Source: Curtobacterium sp. MCBA15_008 (GTDB lineage Bacteria > Actinomycetota > Actinomycetes > Actinomycetales > Microbacteriaceae). From it: DNA of 37,500 nucleotides. Both the position numbers and the translations under genes were made by a program. The stretch spans positions 1 through 37,500 of the forward strand of contig NZ_MJGN01000026.1 of NCBI RefSeq assembly GCF_001865065.1, in the 5' to 3' direction. The stretch's first letter is position 1, and every line of letters starts with the position of its first letter. Below are positions 16,859 through 23,826 of the stretch, piece after piece. A model generated the notes under the pieces. It was not told the DNA's origin, searched no databases, and saw nothing but the letters and a program-made list of their open reading frames with translations.

Positions 16859-17562
16859 CCGCCGTCCGTCCGTCGCTCCGTCTCGAGAAGAAGCTCCTCG
16901 CTGAGGGGCGTCTGACCGTGATCGGCATGGACGAGGTCGGTCGCGGCGCGATCGCCGGACCGGTTGCGGTCGGCGTCGCCGCGGTGACGATCGACATCGG
17001 ACGGGTACCGCAGGGCCTGGCCGACTCGAAGCTGCTCACTGCCCCGCGGCGGGAAGCACTGGACCCGGTCGTGCGCCGGTGGACCCGGACCGCGGTTGGC
17101 ATGGCGTCCGCGACCGTCGTCGACGAGCAGGGCATCGTGCCCGCGCTCGGGCAGGCGGGAGCCGCAGCACTCCACACGCTCGTCGACGAGGGGCTGTCCC
17201 TCGACGGGGCGGTGGTCGTCCTCGACGGCTCGTTCGACTGGCTGACCCGTGCCGTCCCGCTGACCCTGCGGACGCCGTCCGACCCGCTCGAGGTCGTCGT
17301 GCGCGTCAAGGCCGATCGTGACTGCGCCTCGGTCGCGGCGGCGTCGGTCGTCGCGAAGGTCGCTCGGGACGCCCTGATGACGGCGGCCCACGACGAAGTC
17401 CCGCACTACGCCTGGGCGTCGAACAAGGGGTACGGGTCGACGGCGCACTACGACGCGATCCGGTCCGTGGGGGCGCACGAGCTGCACCGGAAGAGCTGGC
17501 TGCACCAGGCGACGAGCGTCGCGCTGGACGGGTTCGCCGAGTTGGACGCGCTCGCGGGCTGA
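16855..17562 (+). CDS. rnhB: Ribonuclease HII
   Basis: Removes RNA from RNA-DNA hybrids and misincorporated ribonucleotides. The 235-aa product has the acidic active site D26 and E27 (GMDEVGRGAIAGP), D124 (VLDGSFDW) and D154 (VKADRDCASVAAASV), then the SNKGYGSTAHYDAI region and HRKSW. The GTG start overlaps the lepB stop, with GGAGGAGAAGG just upstream. An N-terminal extension starting at 16798 would only read through lepB. Confidence 0.95.
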   Translation: MTAVRPSLRLEKKLLAEGRLTVIGMDEVGRGAIAGPVAVGVAAVTIDIGRVPQGLADSKLLTAPRREALDPVVRRWTRTAVGMASATVVDEQGIVPALGQAGAAALHTLVDEGLSLDGAVVVLDGSFDWLTRAVPLTLRTPSDPLEVVVRVKADRDCASVAAASVVAKVARDALMTAAHDEVPHYAWASNKGYGSTAHYDAIRSVGAHELHRKSWLHQATSVALDGFAELDALAG

Positions 17563-17694
17563 GTGGGCGGTCGCGCGGGGTCGCGCGCGGGCGCGCGGGC
17601 GTGGGTGCTGGCCCAGGCGGGCGCGGGGGCGGGTGCGCGCGGGTGCTGGCGCTGGTGCGTGCGCGGGTGTTGTGCCGCGGGTGCCCCGGTCGCC
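17563..17694. repeat. GC-only low-complexity stretch between rnhB and DUF2469
   Basis: About 130 bp built from GCGCGGG, GGGTGCTGG and GTGCGCGGGTG variants, almost without A. I see no gene in it. It may form G-rich structures on the plus strand. Confidence 0.6.
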
Positions 17695-17695
17695 G

Positions 17696-17701
17696 TAGAC
17701 T
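17696..17701 (+). promoter_or_regulatory. -10 hexamer of the DUF2469 gene
   Basis: TAGACT ends 9 nt before the ATG at 17711, so the mRNA is probably leaderless. This also argues for 17711 over the GTG at 17702. Confidence 0.55.
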
Positions 17702-17710
17702 GTGGGCGCG

Positions 17711-18034
17711 ATGGATGACGACGAATTCGACGACTACGACCGCGAGGTCGAACTTGCCCTGTACCGCGAGTACCGCGACGTCGTGTCGCAGTTCCGGTAC
17801 GTGGTCGAGACCGAGCGGCGTTTCTACCTGGCCAACGAGGTCGAACTCGCCCGCCGGGACACCGAGCACGATTTCTACTTCGAATTGACGATGAACGACG
17901 TCTGGGTCTGGGACGTCTACCGTTCCGATCGGTTCGTGAAATCCGTGCGGGTCCTCACGTTCAAGGACGTGAACGTCGAGGAACTGACCTCTCGTGAACT
18001 CGAACTGCCGAAGGAACTCGCACTCGACGAGTGA
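17711..18034 (+). CDS. DUF2469 family protein
   Basis: Small acidic actinobacterial protein of 107 aa and unknown function, typically found just after lepB and rnhB. The sequence begins MDDDEFDDYDREVELALYRE and is rich in Asp, Glu, Tyr and aromatic residues (FRYVVETERRFYLANEVEL, NDVWVWDVYR). It has no signal peptide and no membrane segment. The start at 17711 is chosen from the nearby -10 hexamer and the acidic N-terminus typical of the family. Confidence 0.92.
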   Translation: MDDDEFDDYDREVELALYREYRDVVSQFRYVVETERRFYLANEVELARRDTEHDFYFELTMNDVWVWDVYRSDRFVKSVRVLTFKDVNVEELTSRELELPKELALDE

Positions 18035-18139
18035 TCTTCACTTCTATTGCAATCCCGGGAATCGCCGTCCATCGGTGACCCGAATTGCATTCCCGCGCTA
18101 ATGTGGTGGTGATTTCCGTCCCCGAAACAGGAGCACGCC

Positions 18140-18493
18140 ATGGCACAGAAGGTCACCGTTCAGCTCGTCGACGACCTCGACGACTCGCCCATCACCCCCG
18201 GTGAAGGCCGCACGGTCGAATTCGCCTTCGACGGCTCGTCCTACGAGATCGACCTGACGGACGACAACGTCGACAAGTTCCGCGAAGCGATCTCGGACTA
18301 CGTCGCAGCGGCTCGGAAGGTCTCCGGCCGTCGTTCGTCCGGCGGCGCTTCCGCCCCGAAGTCGGCCCCCAAGCGCGGCAACTCCGAGGAACTCGGCAAG
18401 ATCCGCGAATGGGCGAAGGAGAACGGCTACGAGGTCTCCACCCGTGGTCGCATCTCCACCCAGGTGCAGGAAGCGTACGCAGCCGCGCACTGA
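18140..18493 (+). CDS. lsr2: Lsr2 nucleoid-associated protein
   Basis: Actinobacterial H-NS analogue that bridges DNA and silences AT-rich, often horizontally acquired genes. The 117-aa product has an N-terminal dimerisation domain (MAQKVTVQLVDDLDDSPI), a flexible Ser/Ala/Lys linker (about 63-82) and a C-terminal DNA-binding domain with the AT-hook-like RGR at 102-104 (STRGRIS). AGGAG lies 6 nt before the ATG. The 105-bp upstream region is unusually AT-rich for this genome (a possible TAATGT -10 at 18099-18104), which could allow self-regulation. A strong terminator follows. Confidence 0.95.
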   Translation: MAQKVTVQLVDDLDDSPITPGEGRTVEFAFDGSSYEIDLTDDNVDKFREAISDYVAAARKVSGRRSSGGASAPKSAPKRGNSEELGKIREWAKENGYEVSTRGRISTQVQEAYAAAH

Positions 18494-18508
18494 CCGCGGT
18501 GCTGCAGG

Positions 18509-18545
18509 ACCCGGACGACCTCGGTCGTCCGGGTCTTTCTTCTTT
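18509..18545 (+). terminator. Rho-independent terminator of lsr2
   Basis: ACCCGGACGACC (18509-18520) pairs exactly with GGTCGTCCGGGT (18523-18534) around a 2-nt loop, followed by CTTTCTTCTTT. It is one of the few classical terminators in the window. Confidence 0.92.
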
Positions 18546-18659
18546 GTGCGAGCTGCTTTGTCCTCCACAGAAACCGATATCGGAATGGCTCTCCACAATC
18601 CTTGACCAGGAGCCCCGTCGGCCGTCCGGCTGCGCGAACCTCGCAGCGGAGGCAACGAC

Positions 18660-19028
18660 ATGGAACGAACACCGCTGCGGAACGGCAGCCTCGGACGGTT
18701 CGGTGAAGACCGAGCAGCAAAATGGTTGGCGGACCACGGGTACCGCCTGGTCGAGCGCAATTGGCGGTGTGCCCGGGGCGAGGTGGACATCATCGCGTGG
18801 CAGTCGTGCACGCTGGTGTTCATCGAGGTGAAGACACGCTCCGGTGTCTCGACCGGACACCCGGTCGAGGCGATCACCGCGTCGAAGATGTCCCGGTTGC
18901 GGCGACTGGTGCCGACGTGGTTCGACGAGCATCCCGAGGTCTCGGCGCGCGCGATCCGGATCGACGCCGTCGCGGTGCACGTCGACGGGGACCGGGTGGT
19001 CGTCGAACACCTCGAGGGCGTCCGGTGA
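18660..19028 (+). CDS. YraN/UPF0102 family endonuclease-like protein
   Basis: Small protein of 122 aa with a restriction-endonuclease-like fold. Motifs are GRFGEDRAAKWLADHGY (E16), the catalytic pattern GEVDIIA (D43) and IEVKTR (E56, K58). The family is a common neighbour of comM and dprA, but its function is unclear; a role in DNA processing is inferred from the fold and context. GGAGGC lies 6 nt before the ATG. The stop overlaps the comM start as GTGA. Confidence 0.92.
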   Translation: MERTPLRNGSLGRFGEDRAAKWLADHGYRLVERNWRCARGEVDIIAWQSCTLVFIEVKTRSGVSTGHPVEAITASKMSRLRRLVPTWFDEHPEVSARAIRIDAVAVHVDGDRVVVEHLEGVR

Positions 19029-20545
19029 CCGGCATCGGCCGGGCGGCGGCCGTCGCGCTCGTGGGCGTCTCGGGGCGCCGGATCGAGGTCGAGGCGCACC
19101 TCACGAGCCAGCTCCCGGCGTTCAGCATCATCGGGCTGCCGGACACCTCCCTCGGCGAGGCCCGCGAACGGGTCCGGGCGGCCGCAGCCAACGCCGGCTG
19201 CCCGCTGCCGGCACGGCGGATCACCGTGAACCTGACGCCGGCGGCGATCCCGAAACGGGGGTCCGGGTTCGACCTGGCCATCGCGATGGCGGTGCTGGCC
19301 GGAGCGGACGTCGCCCCGGACGTGTCCGAACGCATCGTCTACATCGGTGAACTCGGGCTCGACGGGCGGGTTCGACCGGTCCCCGGGGTGATCCCGATGG
19401 TGCTCGCGGCTCGCGACGCGGGGGCCCGACGCGTGGTCCTCCCCGTCGGCAACCTCGCCGAGGCCCGCATCGTCGGGGGTGTCACGGTGACGGGCGTGGA
19501 CTCCCTCCGCGCCGCGGCCATCGACGCCGGTGCGCTCCTGCCCGGCATCGAGGTGGACGCCGTCCTGCCGATCGCCGCGCCGCCGGAGCGTCGTCCGGTC
19601 GCCGAGCTCTCCGACGTCGTCGGCAACCCGATCGGTGTGCGCGCCGTGATCGCGGCGGCGGCTGGTGGGCACCACGCGTTGCTCCTCGGACCGCCGGGCG
19701 CCGGCAAGACCATGCTGGCGGAGCGGCTGCCCGGGCTCCTGCCCGACCTCGACGAGGACGCCGCGCTCGAGGTCGCTGCCGTCCGGTCGGTCGCCGGGCA
19801 CGGAGCCGCGTCCTGGACGACGCGGCCGCCCTGGGAAGCGCCGCACCACTCCGCGTCCGCCGTCGCGCTCGTCGGCGGCGGCACCGGCGTCATCCGGCCG
19901 GGTGCGGTGTCCCGGGCGACCCGGGGCGTGCTGTTCCTCGACGAGGCGCCCGAGTTCCCACGGGCGGTGCTCGACGCGCTGCGGCAGCCGCTCGAGTCCG
20001 GGCGGATCACCGTGCACCGCGCCGCCGGAGCCGCCGAGTTCCCGGCACGGTGCCAGGTGCTCCTCGCCGCGAACCCGTGCCCGTGCGGGAACGCGGGCGA
20101 CCGGTTCAATCCCTGCGAGTGCACGGCCGCGACCGTGCGGCGGTACCTCGGACGGATCTCCGGTCCGCTCCTCGACCGCATGGACATCCGGGTGCGGGTG
20201 CCGCGCGTGACGACGGGGCACATGCGGAGCGGGGACGGCTCGACCCCCACCACGGCAGAGGCCCGGCGGGTCGTCGAGGAGGCCCGCGACCGGATGCGCG
20301 AACGACTGCGGGGGACCGGCTGGTCGAGGAACGCCGAGGTCGCCGGTTCCTGGCTCCGGGGCGCCGGTCGTTCCGAGCCCGGCGCGACGGAGGCCCTCGA
20401 CAAGGCGCTCGACCACGGTTCGTTGACGATGCGCGGGTGGGACCGGGCGATGCGGCTGGCCTGGACCCTGGCCGACCTGCAAGGAGCCGGACGGCCCGGT
20501 GCCCGGCACGTCCGCGAGGCCCTCGCGCTCCGGAGCGCGCTGTGA
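19025..20545 (+). CDS. comM: YifB/ComM-family Mg-chelatase-like AAA+ ATPase
   Basis: AAA+ protein related to ComM, a helicase that promotes branch migration during natural transformation. The 506-aa product has an N-terminal Lon-like S5 domain (about 1-165), Walker A GPPGAGKTMLAERLPG (near 222), Walker B GVLFLDEAPEF (near 303), the zinc-like NPCPCGN...FNPCECT pair, and the C-terminal Mg-chelatase domain. GTGA overlaps link it to yraN before and dprA after, a three-gene operon suggesting DNA uptake or recombination. Confidence 0.95.
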   Translation: MTGIGRAAAVALVGVSGRRIEVEAHLTSQLPAFSIIGLPDTSLGEARERVRAAAANAGCPLPARRITVNLTPAAIPKRGSGFDLAIAMAVLAGADVAPDVSERIVYIGELGLDGRVRPVPGVIPMVLAARDAGARRVVLPVGNLAEARIVGGVTVTGVDSLRAAAIDAGALLPGIEVDAVLPIAAPPERRPVAELSDVVGNPIGVRAVIAAAAGGHHALLLGPPGAGKTMLAERLPGLLPDLDEDAALEVAAVRSVAGHGAASWTTRPPWEAPHHSASAVALVGGGTGVIRPGAVSRATRGVLFLDEAPEFPRAVLDALRQPLESGRITVHRAAGAAEFPARCQVLLAANPCPCGNAGDRFNPCECTAATVRRYLGRISGPLLDRMDIRVRVPRVTTGHMRSGDGSTPTTAEARRVVEEARDRMRERLRGTGWSRNAEVAGSWLRGAGRSEPGATEALDKALDHGSLTMRGWDRAMRLAWTLADLQGAGRPGARHVREALALRSAL

Positions 20546-21795
20546 GCGGCGGGGACCTGCTCGCTGTCGTCCGGGCGGCGCTCGGGCCGGTCGGCGCAGA
20601 GGTCGACCCGGTCCAGGCGGCCGCGCGGGTGGCGTGGTCCTCACTCACCGAACCGGGCGACGCCGTGGCGGGGGAGTTGGTGACGGTGCTCGGCGCGGAA
20701 CGGGCGCTCGGCCTCGTCGTCGAGGCGTGCGAGGCGACCGAGGAGGACGGCTCGGGCGGGTTCATCGCGGCCTGCGCCGAGGCCGGAGTCGACGGCGCTG
20801 AGGACCCGGACACGTTCCGTCCGGTCGTCCGCTCCGCGCTCGACCGCTGGCGGCCGCGGCTGGGACGCTCCGACGTCGGGGACGTGATCGCGGCCGGACG
20901 GAACGTGGGCGCCCGGCTGCTCGTGCCGGGGGCCGACGGATGGCCCGGCAGCGTCGACGACCTCGGTCCGCACGCGCCCCTGGTCCTCTGGAGGCGCGCG
21001 GCCTCCGCCGAGGCGCTGCCGTCGCTCGCGGTCGTGGGGGCGCGGGCGAACACCGTCGCCGGAGCGGAAGCCGCCGCTGAGATCACCTCCACCGCAGCGG
21101 ACGCCGGCTGCGCGATCATCAGCGGCGGGGCGTACGGGATCGACGCCGTGGCCCACCGCGTCGCGATCGCCGCGGGTGCCCCGACGGTCGCGGTGCTCGC
21201 CGGGGGGATCGACCAGATGTACCCCGCAGGCAACGTCGACCTGCTGCGGAACGTCGCGCGGCAGGGTGCGCTGCTCGCCGAGTCGCCGCCGGGCACCCGG
21301 CCGACGCGGTGGCGGTTCCTCGCGAGGAACCGACTGATCGCGGCTCTCGGGGACGCCACCGTCGTCGTCGAGGCCGGTGCGCGTTCCGGCGCGCTCAACA
21401 CGGCGCACCACGCGGGACAGCTCGGGCGGCCGGTGTTCGCCGTGCCCGGTGCGTTCTCCTCCTCGGCGTCGGTGGGGTGCCACCGGCTCGTCGCACAGGG
21501 CCGCGCGCAGCTCGTCGTCCACCCGAGGGACCCTGCCGACGCAGCCTTGGCGGGCTCCCTCCCTGCCGGTGCCGGTGCCGGCGCCGGCGCCGGAGTCGTC
21601 GACGAACCGTTGGCGGGTGCGCGCCTCGATCCCGAGGTCCTCCGCGTGCTCGACGCCCTCGGCCGGCGGGCGATGAGCGATCACGACGTCGCCGTCCGGT
21701 CCGGGATGTCCCTCGCCGAGGTCGCCGACGCCCTCGCGCTCGGACAGCTCCAAGGCCTCGTCACGCACACCTCCGGCGGGTGGGTACGGGCGTGA
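20542..21795 (+). CDS. dprA: DNA-processing protein DprA
   Basis: Binds incoming single-stranded DNA and loads RecA. The 417-aa product has an N-terminal SAM-like region, the Rossmann core beginning near residue 162 (SLAVVGARANTVAG), SGGAYGIDAVAHRVA, PTRWRFLARNRLIAALGD and VVVEAGARSGALNTA. A short Gly-Ala-rich linker (AGAGAGAGAGV) precedes a C-terminal winged-helix domain (about 355-417). It overlaps comM by four bases. Confidence 0.96.
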   Translation: MSGGDLLAVVRAALGPVGAEVDPVQAAARVAWSSLTEPGDAVAGELVTVLGAERALGLVVEACEATEEDGSGGFIAACAEAGVDGAEDPDTFRPVVRSALDRWRPRLGRSDVGDVIAAGRNVGARLLVPGADGWPGSVDDLGPHAPLVLWRRAASAEALPSLAVVGARANTVAGAEAAAEITSTAADAGCAIISGGAYGIDAVAHRVAIAAGAPTVAVLAGGIDQMYPAGNVDLLRNVARQGALLAESPPGTRPTRWRFLARNRLIAALGDATVVVEAGARSGALNTAHHAGQLGRPVFAVPGAFSSSASVGCHRLVAQGRAQLVVHPRDPADAALAGSLPAGAGAGAGAGVVDEPLAGARLDPEVLRVLDALGRRAMSDHDVAVRSGMSLAEVADALALGQLQGLVTHTSGGWVRA

Positions 21796-21808
21796 CGGGG
21801 GCCGGACC

Positions 21809-21814
21809 TACGCT
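21809..21814 (+). promoter_or_regulatory. -10 hexamer of xerC
   Basis: TACGCT ends 6 nt before the GTG at 21821, and no Shine-Dalgarno is visible. Likely a leaderless start independent of dprA. Confidence 0.45.
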
Positions 21815-21820
21815 GGGGCC

Positions 21821-22753
21821 GTGGTGGAGCAGACGGACGGACGGTTGGTGGCGGCGGTCGACGCCTTCCTCTCGCACGCCCGGCACGGGCGTGGCCTCAG
21901 CGAGCAGACCGTCCGGGCGTACGCCAACGACCTCGAACAACTCGTCGCGTTCGCTGGCGAGCGGGGCGTCGAGTCGGTCGGTGACCTGGGGCTCGAACTC
22001 CTCCGCGACTGGCTCTGGGACGCCGACCACCGGGGGCTCGCACGCTCGACCATCGCCCGTCGGTCGTCGTCGGTCCGGGCCTTCACCCGCTGGGCGAGTG
22101 AGTCCGGGGTCCTCGCCGTCGACCCGGGCGCGCGGCTCCGTGCTCCGAAGGGCGCGTCGCACCTGCCGCGCGTCGTGTCGGCGGACCAGGTGCGGACGAT
22201 CCTCGACGGTCTCGCGGGACGAGCCGCAGCGGACGACCCGGTGGCGTTGCGGGATCTGGCGGTCATCGAGCTCCTGTACGCGGCGGCCATCCGGGTGAGT
22301 GAGCTCGTCGGCATCGACGTGCTCGACGTCGACCGCGGGCGGCTCACCGTCCGGGTGCTCGGCAAGGGCGGTCGTGAACGGGTCGTGCCGTTCGGGGTGC
22401 CCGCCCGCGACGCGCTCGAGGCGTGGCTCGACCGCGGTCGGCCCGCGCTGCTCGCTTCCGCGGAACCGCCGGAGCCCCGCGCGCTCTTCCTCGGGGATCG
22501 TGGCGCTCGGCTCGGCGTGCGCGGTGCGTACCGGATCGTGGCACGGGTGCTGCAGGACCTCCCGGGCGAGGGGCCGAGCGGACCGCACACCTTCCGGCAC
22601 ACCGCGGCGACGCACCTGCTCGACGGGGGAGCGGACCTCCGTGCCGTGCAGGAGATGCTCGGGCACGCCAGTCTCGGCACCACGCAGATCTACACGCACG
22701 TCTCCTCGGCGCGCCTCCGCGAGGTCTACCGAACGGCACACCCCCGCGCCTGA
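21821..22753 (+). CDS. xerC: Tyrosine recombinase XerC
   Basis: Site-specific recombinase that resolves chromosome dimers at dif with a XerD partner. The 310-aa product has an N-terminal SAM-like DNA-binding domain (about 8-95) and a catalytic domain with R158 (AAAIRVSELVG), K182 (LGKGGRERVVPF), H256 and R259 (HTFRHTAATHLL), H282 (MLGHASLGTTQIYTH) and nucleophile Y291. The usual ATG before the catalytic IRVSEL is AAA here, a mild deviation. The position after dprA favours XerC over XerD. Its stop codon is the first base triplet of an 8-bp tandem repeat. Confidence 0.93.
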   Translation: MVEQTDGRLVAAVDAFLSHARHGRGLSEQTVRAYANDLEQLVAFAGERGVESVGDLGLELLRDWLWDADHRGLARSTIARRSSSVRAFTRWASESGVLAVDPGARLRAPKGASHLPRVVSADQVRTILDGLAGRAAADDPVALRDLAVIELLYAAAIRVSELVGIDVLDVDRGRLTVRVLGKGGRERVVPFGVPARDALEAWLDRGRPALLASAEPPEPRALFLGDRGARLGVRGAYRIVARVLQDLPGEGPSGPHTFRHTAATHLLDGGADLRAVQEMLGHASLGTTQIYTHVSSARLREVYRTAHPRA

Positions 22754-22790
22754 CCGCGTGACCGCGTGACCGCGTGACCGCCTGACCGAG
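22751..22790. repeat. 8-bp tandem repeat starting at the xerC stop codon
   Basis: Three exact TGACCGCG units (22751-22774), then TGACCGCC and TGACCGAG. It fills the gap between the convergent xerC and M23 genes. Confidence 0.85.
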
Positions 22791-22794
22791 TCCG

Positions 22795-23427
22795 TCAGCC
22801 GTCCCAGGTGCCCTCCGGCAGCAGGACCGGCCACTCGGCTGCCGGGAGGTACGGCGTGGGGTCGACGTACCGGCCGTCCAGCCTCGCGCCGAGGTGCAGG
22901 CACGGAGCCGACGCGGGGCAGTGCCCGACCGCGACGGTTCCGACCACGTCGCCCTGTTCGACGACGTCCCCGGCTGCCACCGTCGGCGTGACCGAGTCGA
23001 GCGTGCTGACCAGTCCGTCGCCGTGGTCGACCGTGACCACGGGCCTGCCGCCGACCGAGCCGGCGAACGCCACGGTGCCGTCGTCGACCGCCGCCGCGCC
23101 TGCACCGAGCGCAGCGGGGACGTCGATGCCCCGGTGGCCCGCCGCGTAGTCGTTCGCCGGGGCCTCCCACGGGCGTCCGACCACTCGGGTGCCGGTCGGC
23201 CACGCCCACGGTGCCGTCGCATCGCCAACCACAACACCAGCACGAGTGCCAGCGCCAGCGCCGTCGCCGCTGCCGTCACCCCCGGCATCGGCCCTGGCAT
23301 GGACGCCGGACGACGACCCGGACGTCGTGGCGACACCGGGCAGCACCATCACGCACGACACCAATGAGCCGACGGCAGCGATGAGCAGGGCACCCACCCG
23401 GGGTCGAAGTCGTGAGCCGATCCGCAT
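22795..23427 (-). CDS. M23-family (LytM-like) peptidase domain protein, membrane or lipid anchored
   Basis: A 210-aa exported protein with a peptidoglycan-endopeptidase-like domain. The N-terminus (MRIGSRLRPRVGALLIAAVG) is a signal segment, with a lipobox-like LVSC at 22-25. A Gly/Ala/Asp-rich linker leads to the M23 domain: HRGIDV keeps two zinc ligands and PCLHLGARLDG keeps the third. The first His of the usual HLH motif is Cys, and the His after the dHgdGl strand is Asp (STLDS). CLH variants are common in actinobacterial relatives, so this may be normal for the subfamily, but activity is uncertain. It lies beside rpsB, as in several relatives. Start 23427 is the only ATG ahead of the signal sequence. 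Confidence 0.85.
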   Translation of the reverse strand: MRIGSRLRPRVGALLIAAVGSLVSCVMVLPGVATTSGSSSGVHARADAGGDGSGDGAGAGTRAGVVVGDATAPWAWPTGTRVVGRPWEAPANDYAAGHRGIDVPAALGAGAAAVDDGTVAFAGSVGGRPVVTVDHGDGLVSTLDSVTPTVAAGDVVEQGDVVGTVAVGHCPASAPCLHLGARLDGRYVDPTPYLPAAEWPVLLPEGTWDG

Positions 23428-23537
23428 GGAGCAAGCCTTGTGCCGTGGACCGCAGGCGTGGCGGAGGTGGGCGGATCTGTGGGAAGTGGGTCGTGCCTCC
23501 AGGCCGGTGGAGGAGGCGCGCGCGCAACGGACGACCA

Positions 23538-23640
23538 CGCGGTTGTCGTACGACGACGACCGTGTCGTCACCGCGCGACTGCAACCGTTGCGGACGCGCG
23601 GTTGCGACACCGCGGATGTCGTACGACGTCGACGGTGTCG
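23538..23640. repeat. 30-bp direct repeat with GTCGTACGAC palindromes
   Basis: Copies at 23538-23567 and 23611-23640 match at 27 of 30 positions and are 73 bp apart. Each holds the perfect 10-bp palindrome GTCGTACGAC (23545-23554 and 23618-23627). Seven helical turns between copies would suit a regulator bound twice on one face of the DNA. They lie in the 399-bp gap between the divergent M23 and MFS genes. Confidence 0.7.
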
Positions 23641-23649
23641 ATCCGAGTC

Positions 23650-23676
23650 GCCAGAGCGCCAGAGCGCCAGAGCGCC
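23650..23676. repeat. 8-bp tandem repeat upstream of the MFS gene
   Basis: Three GCCAGAGC units (23650-23673) and the start of a fourth, just upstream of the probable promoter. Confidence 0.8.
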
Positions 23677-23695
23677 ACCCCCACCCGCGCCCCGA

Positions 23696-23726
23696 TTGCA
23701 CCCGTCCCCCGATCGGGGAGTACAGT
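23696..23726 (+). promoter_or_regulatory. Possible promoter and operator of the MFS gene
   Basis: TTGCAC (23696-23701) and TACAGT (23721-23726) are 19 nt apart, long but possible. The spacer contains the 12-bp palindrome CCCCGATCGGGG (23707-23718), a natural repressor position. The rest of 23427-23826 holds only the repeats listed and no gene that I can support. Confidence 0.45.
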
Positions 23727-23826
23727 CGGGGCCGCTCCGGACCACGCAACGCCGCTCGGACGGCGAACCAGCCGACCGCCGGGGCACCGTGCCCACAGCA
23801 GCACGGCGGCAGAACCCAGGAGCATC

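Noticed and set aside
23440..23826. N-terminal extension of the MFS transporter
   Set aside because: The upstream frame runs through repeats and the probable promoter; the GTG at 23827 has AGGAG and starts a normal MFS N-terminus.
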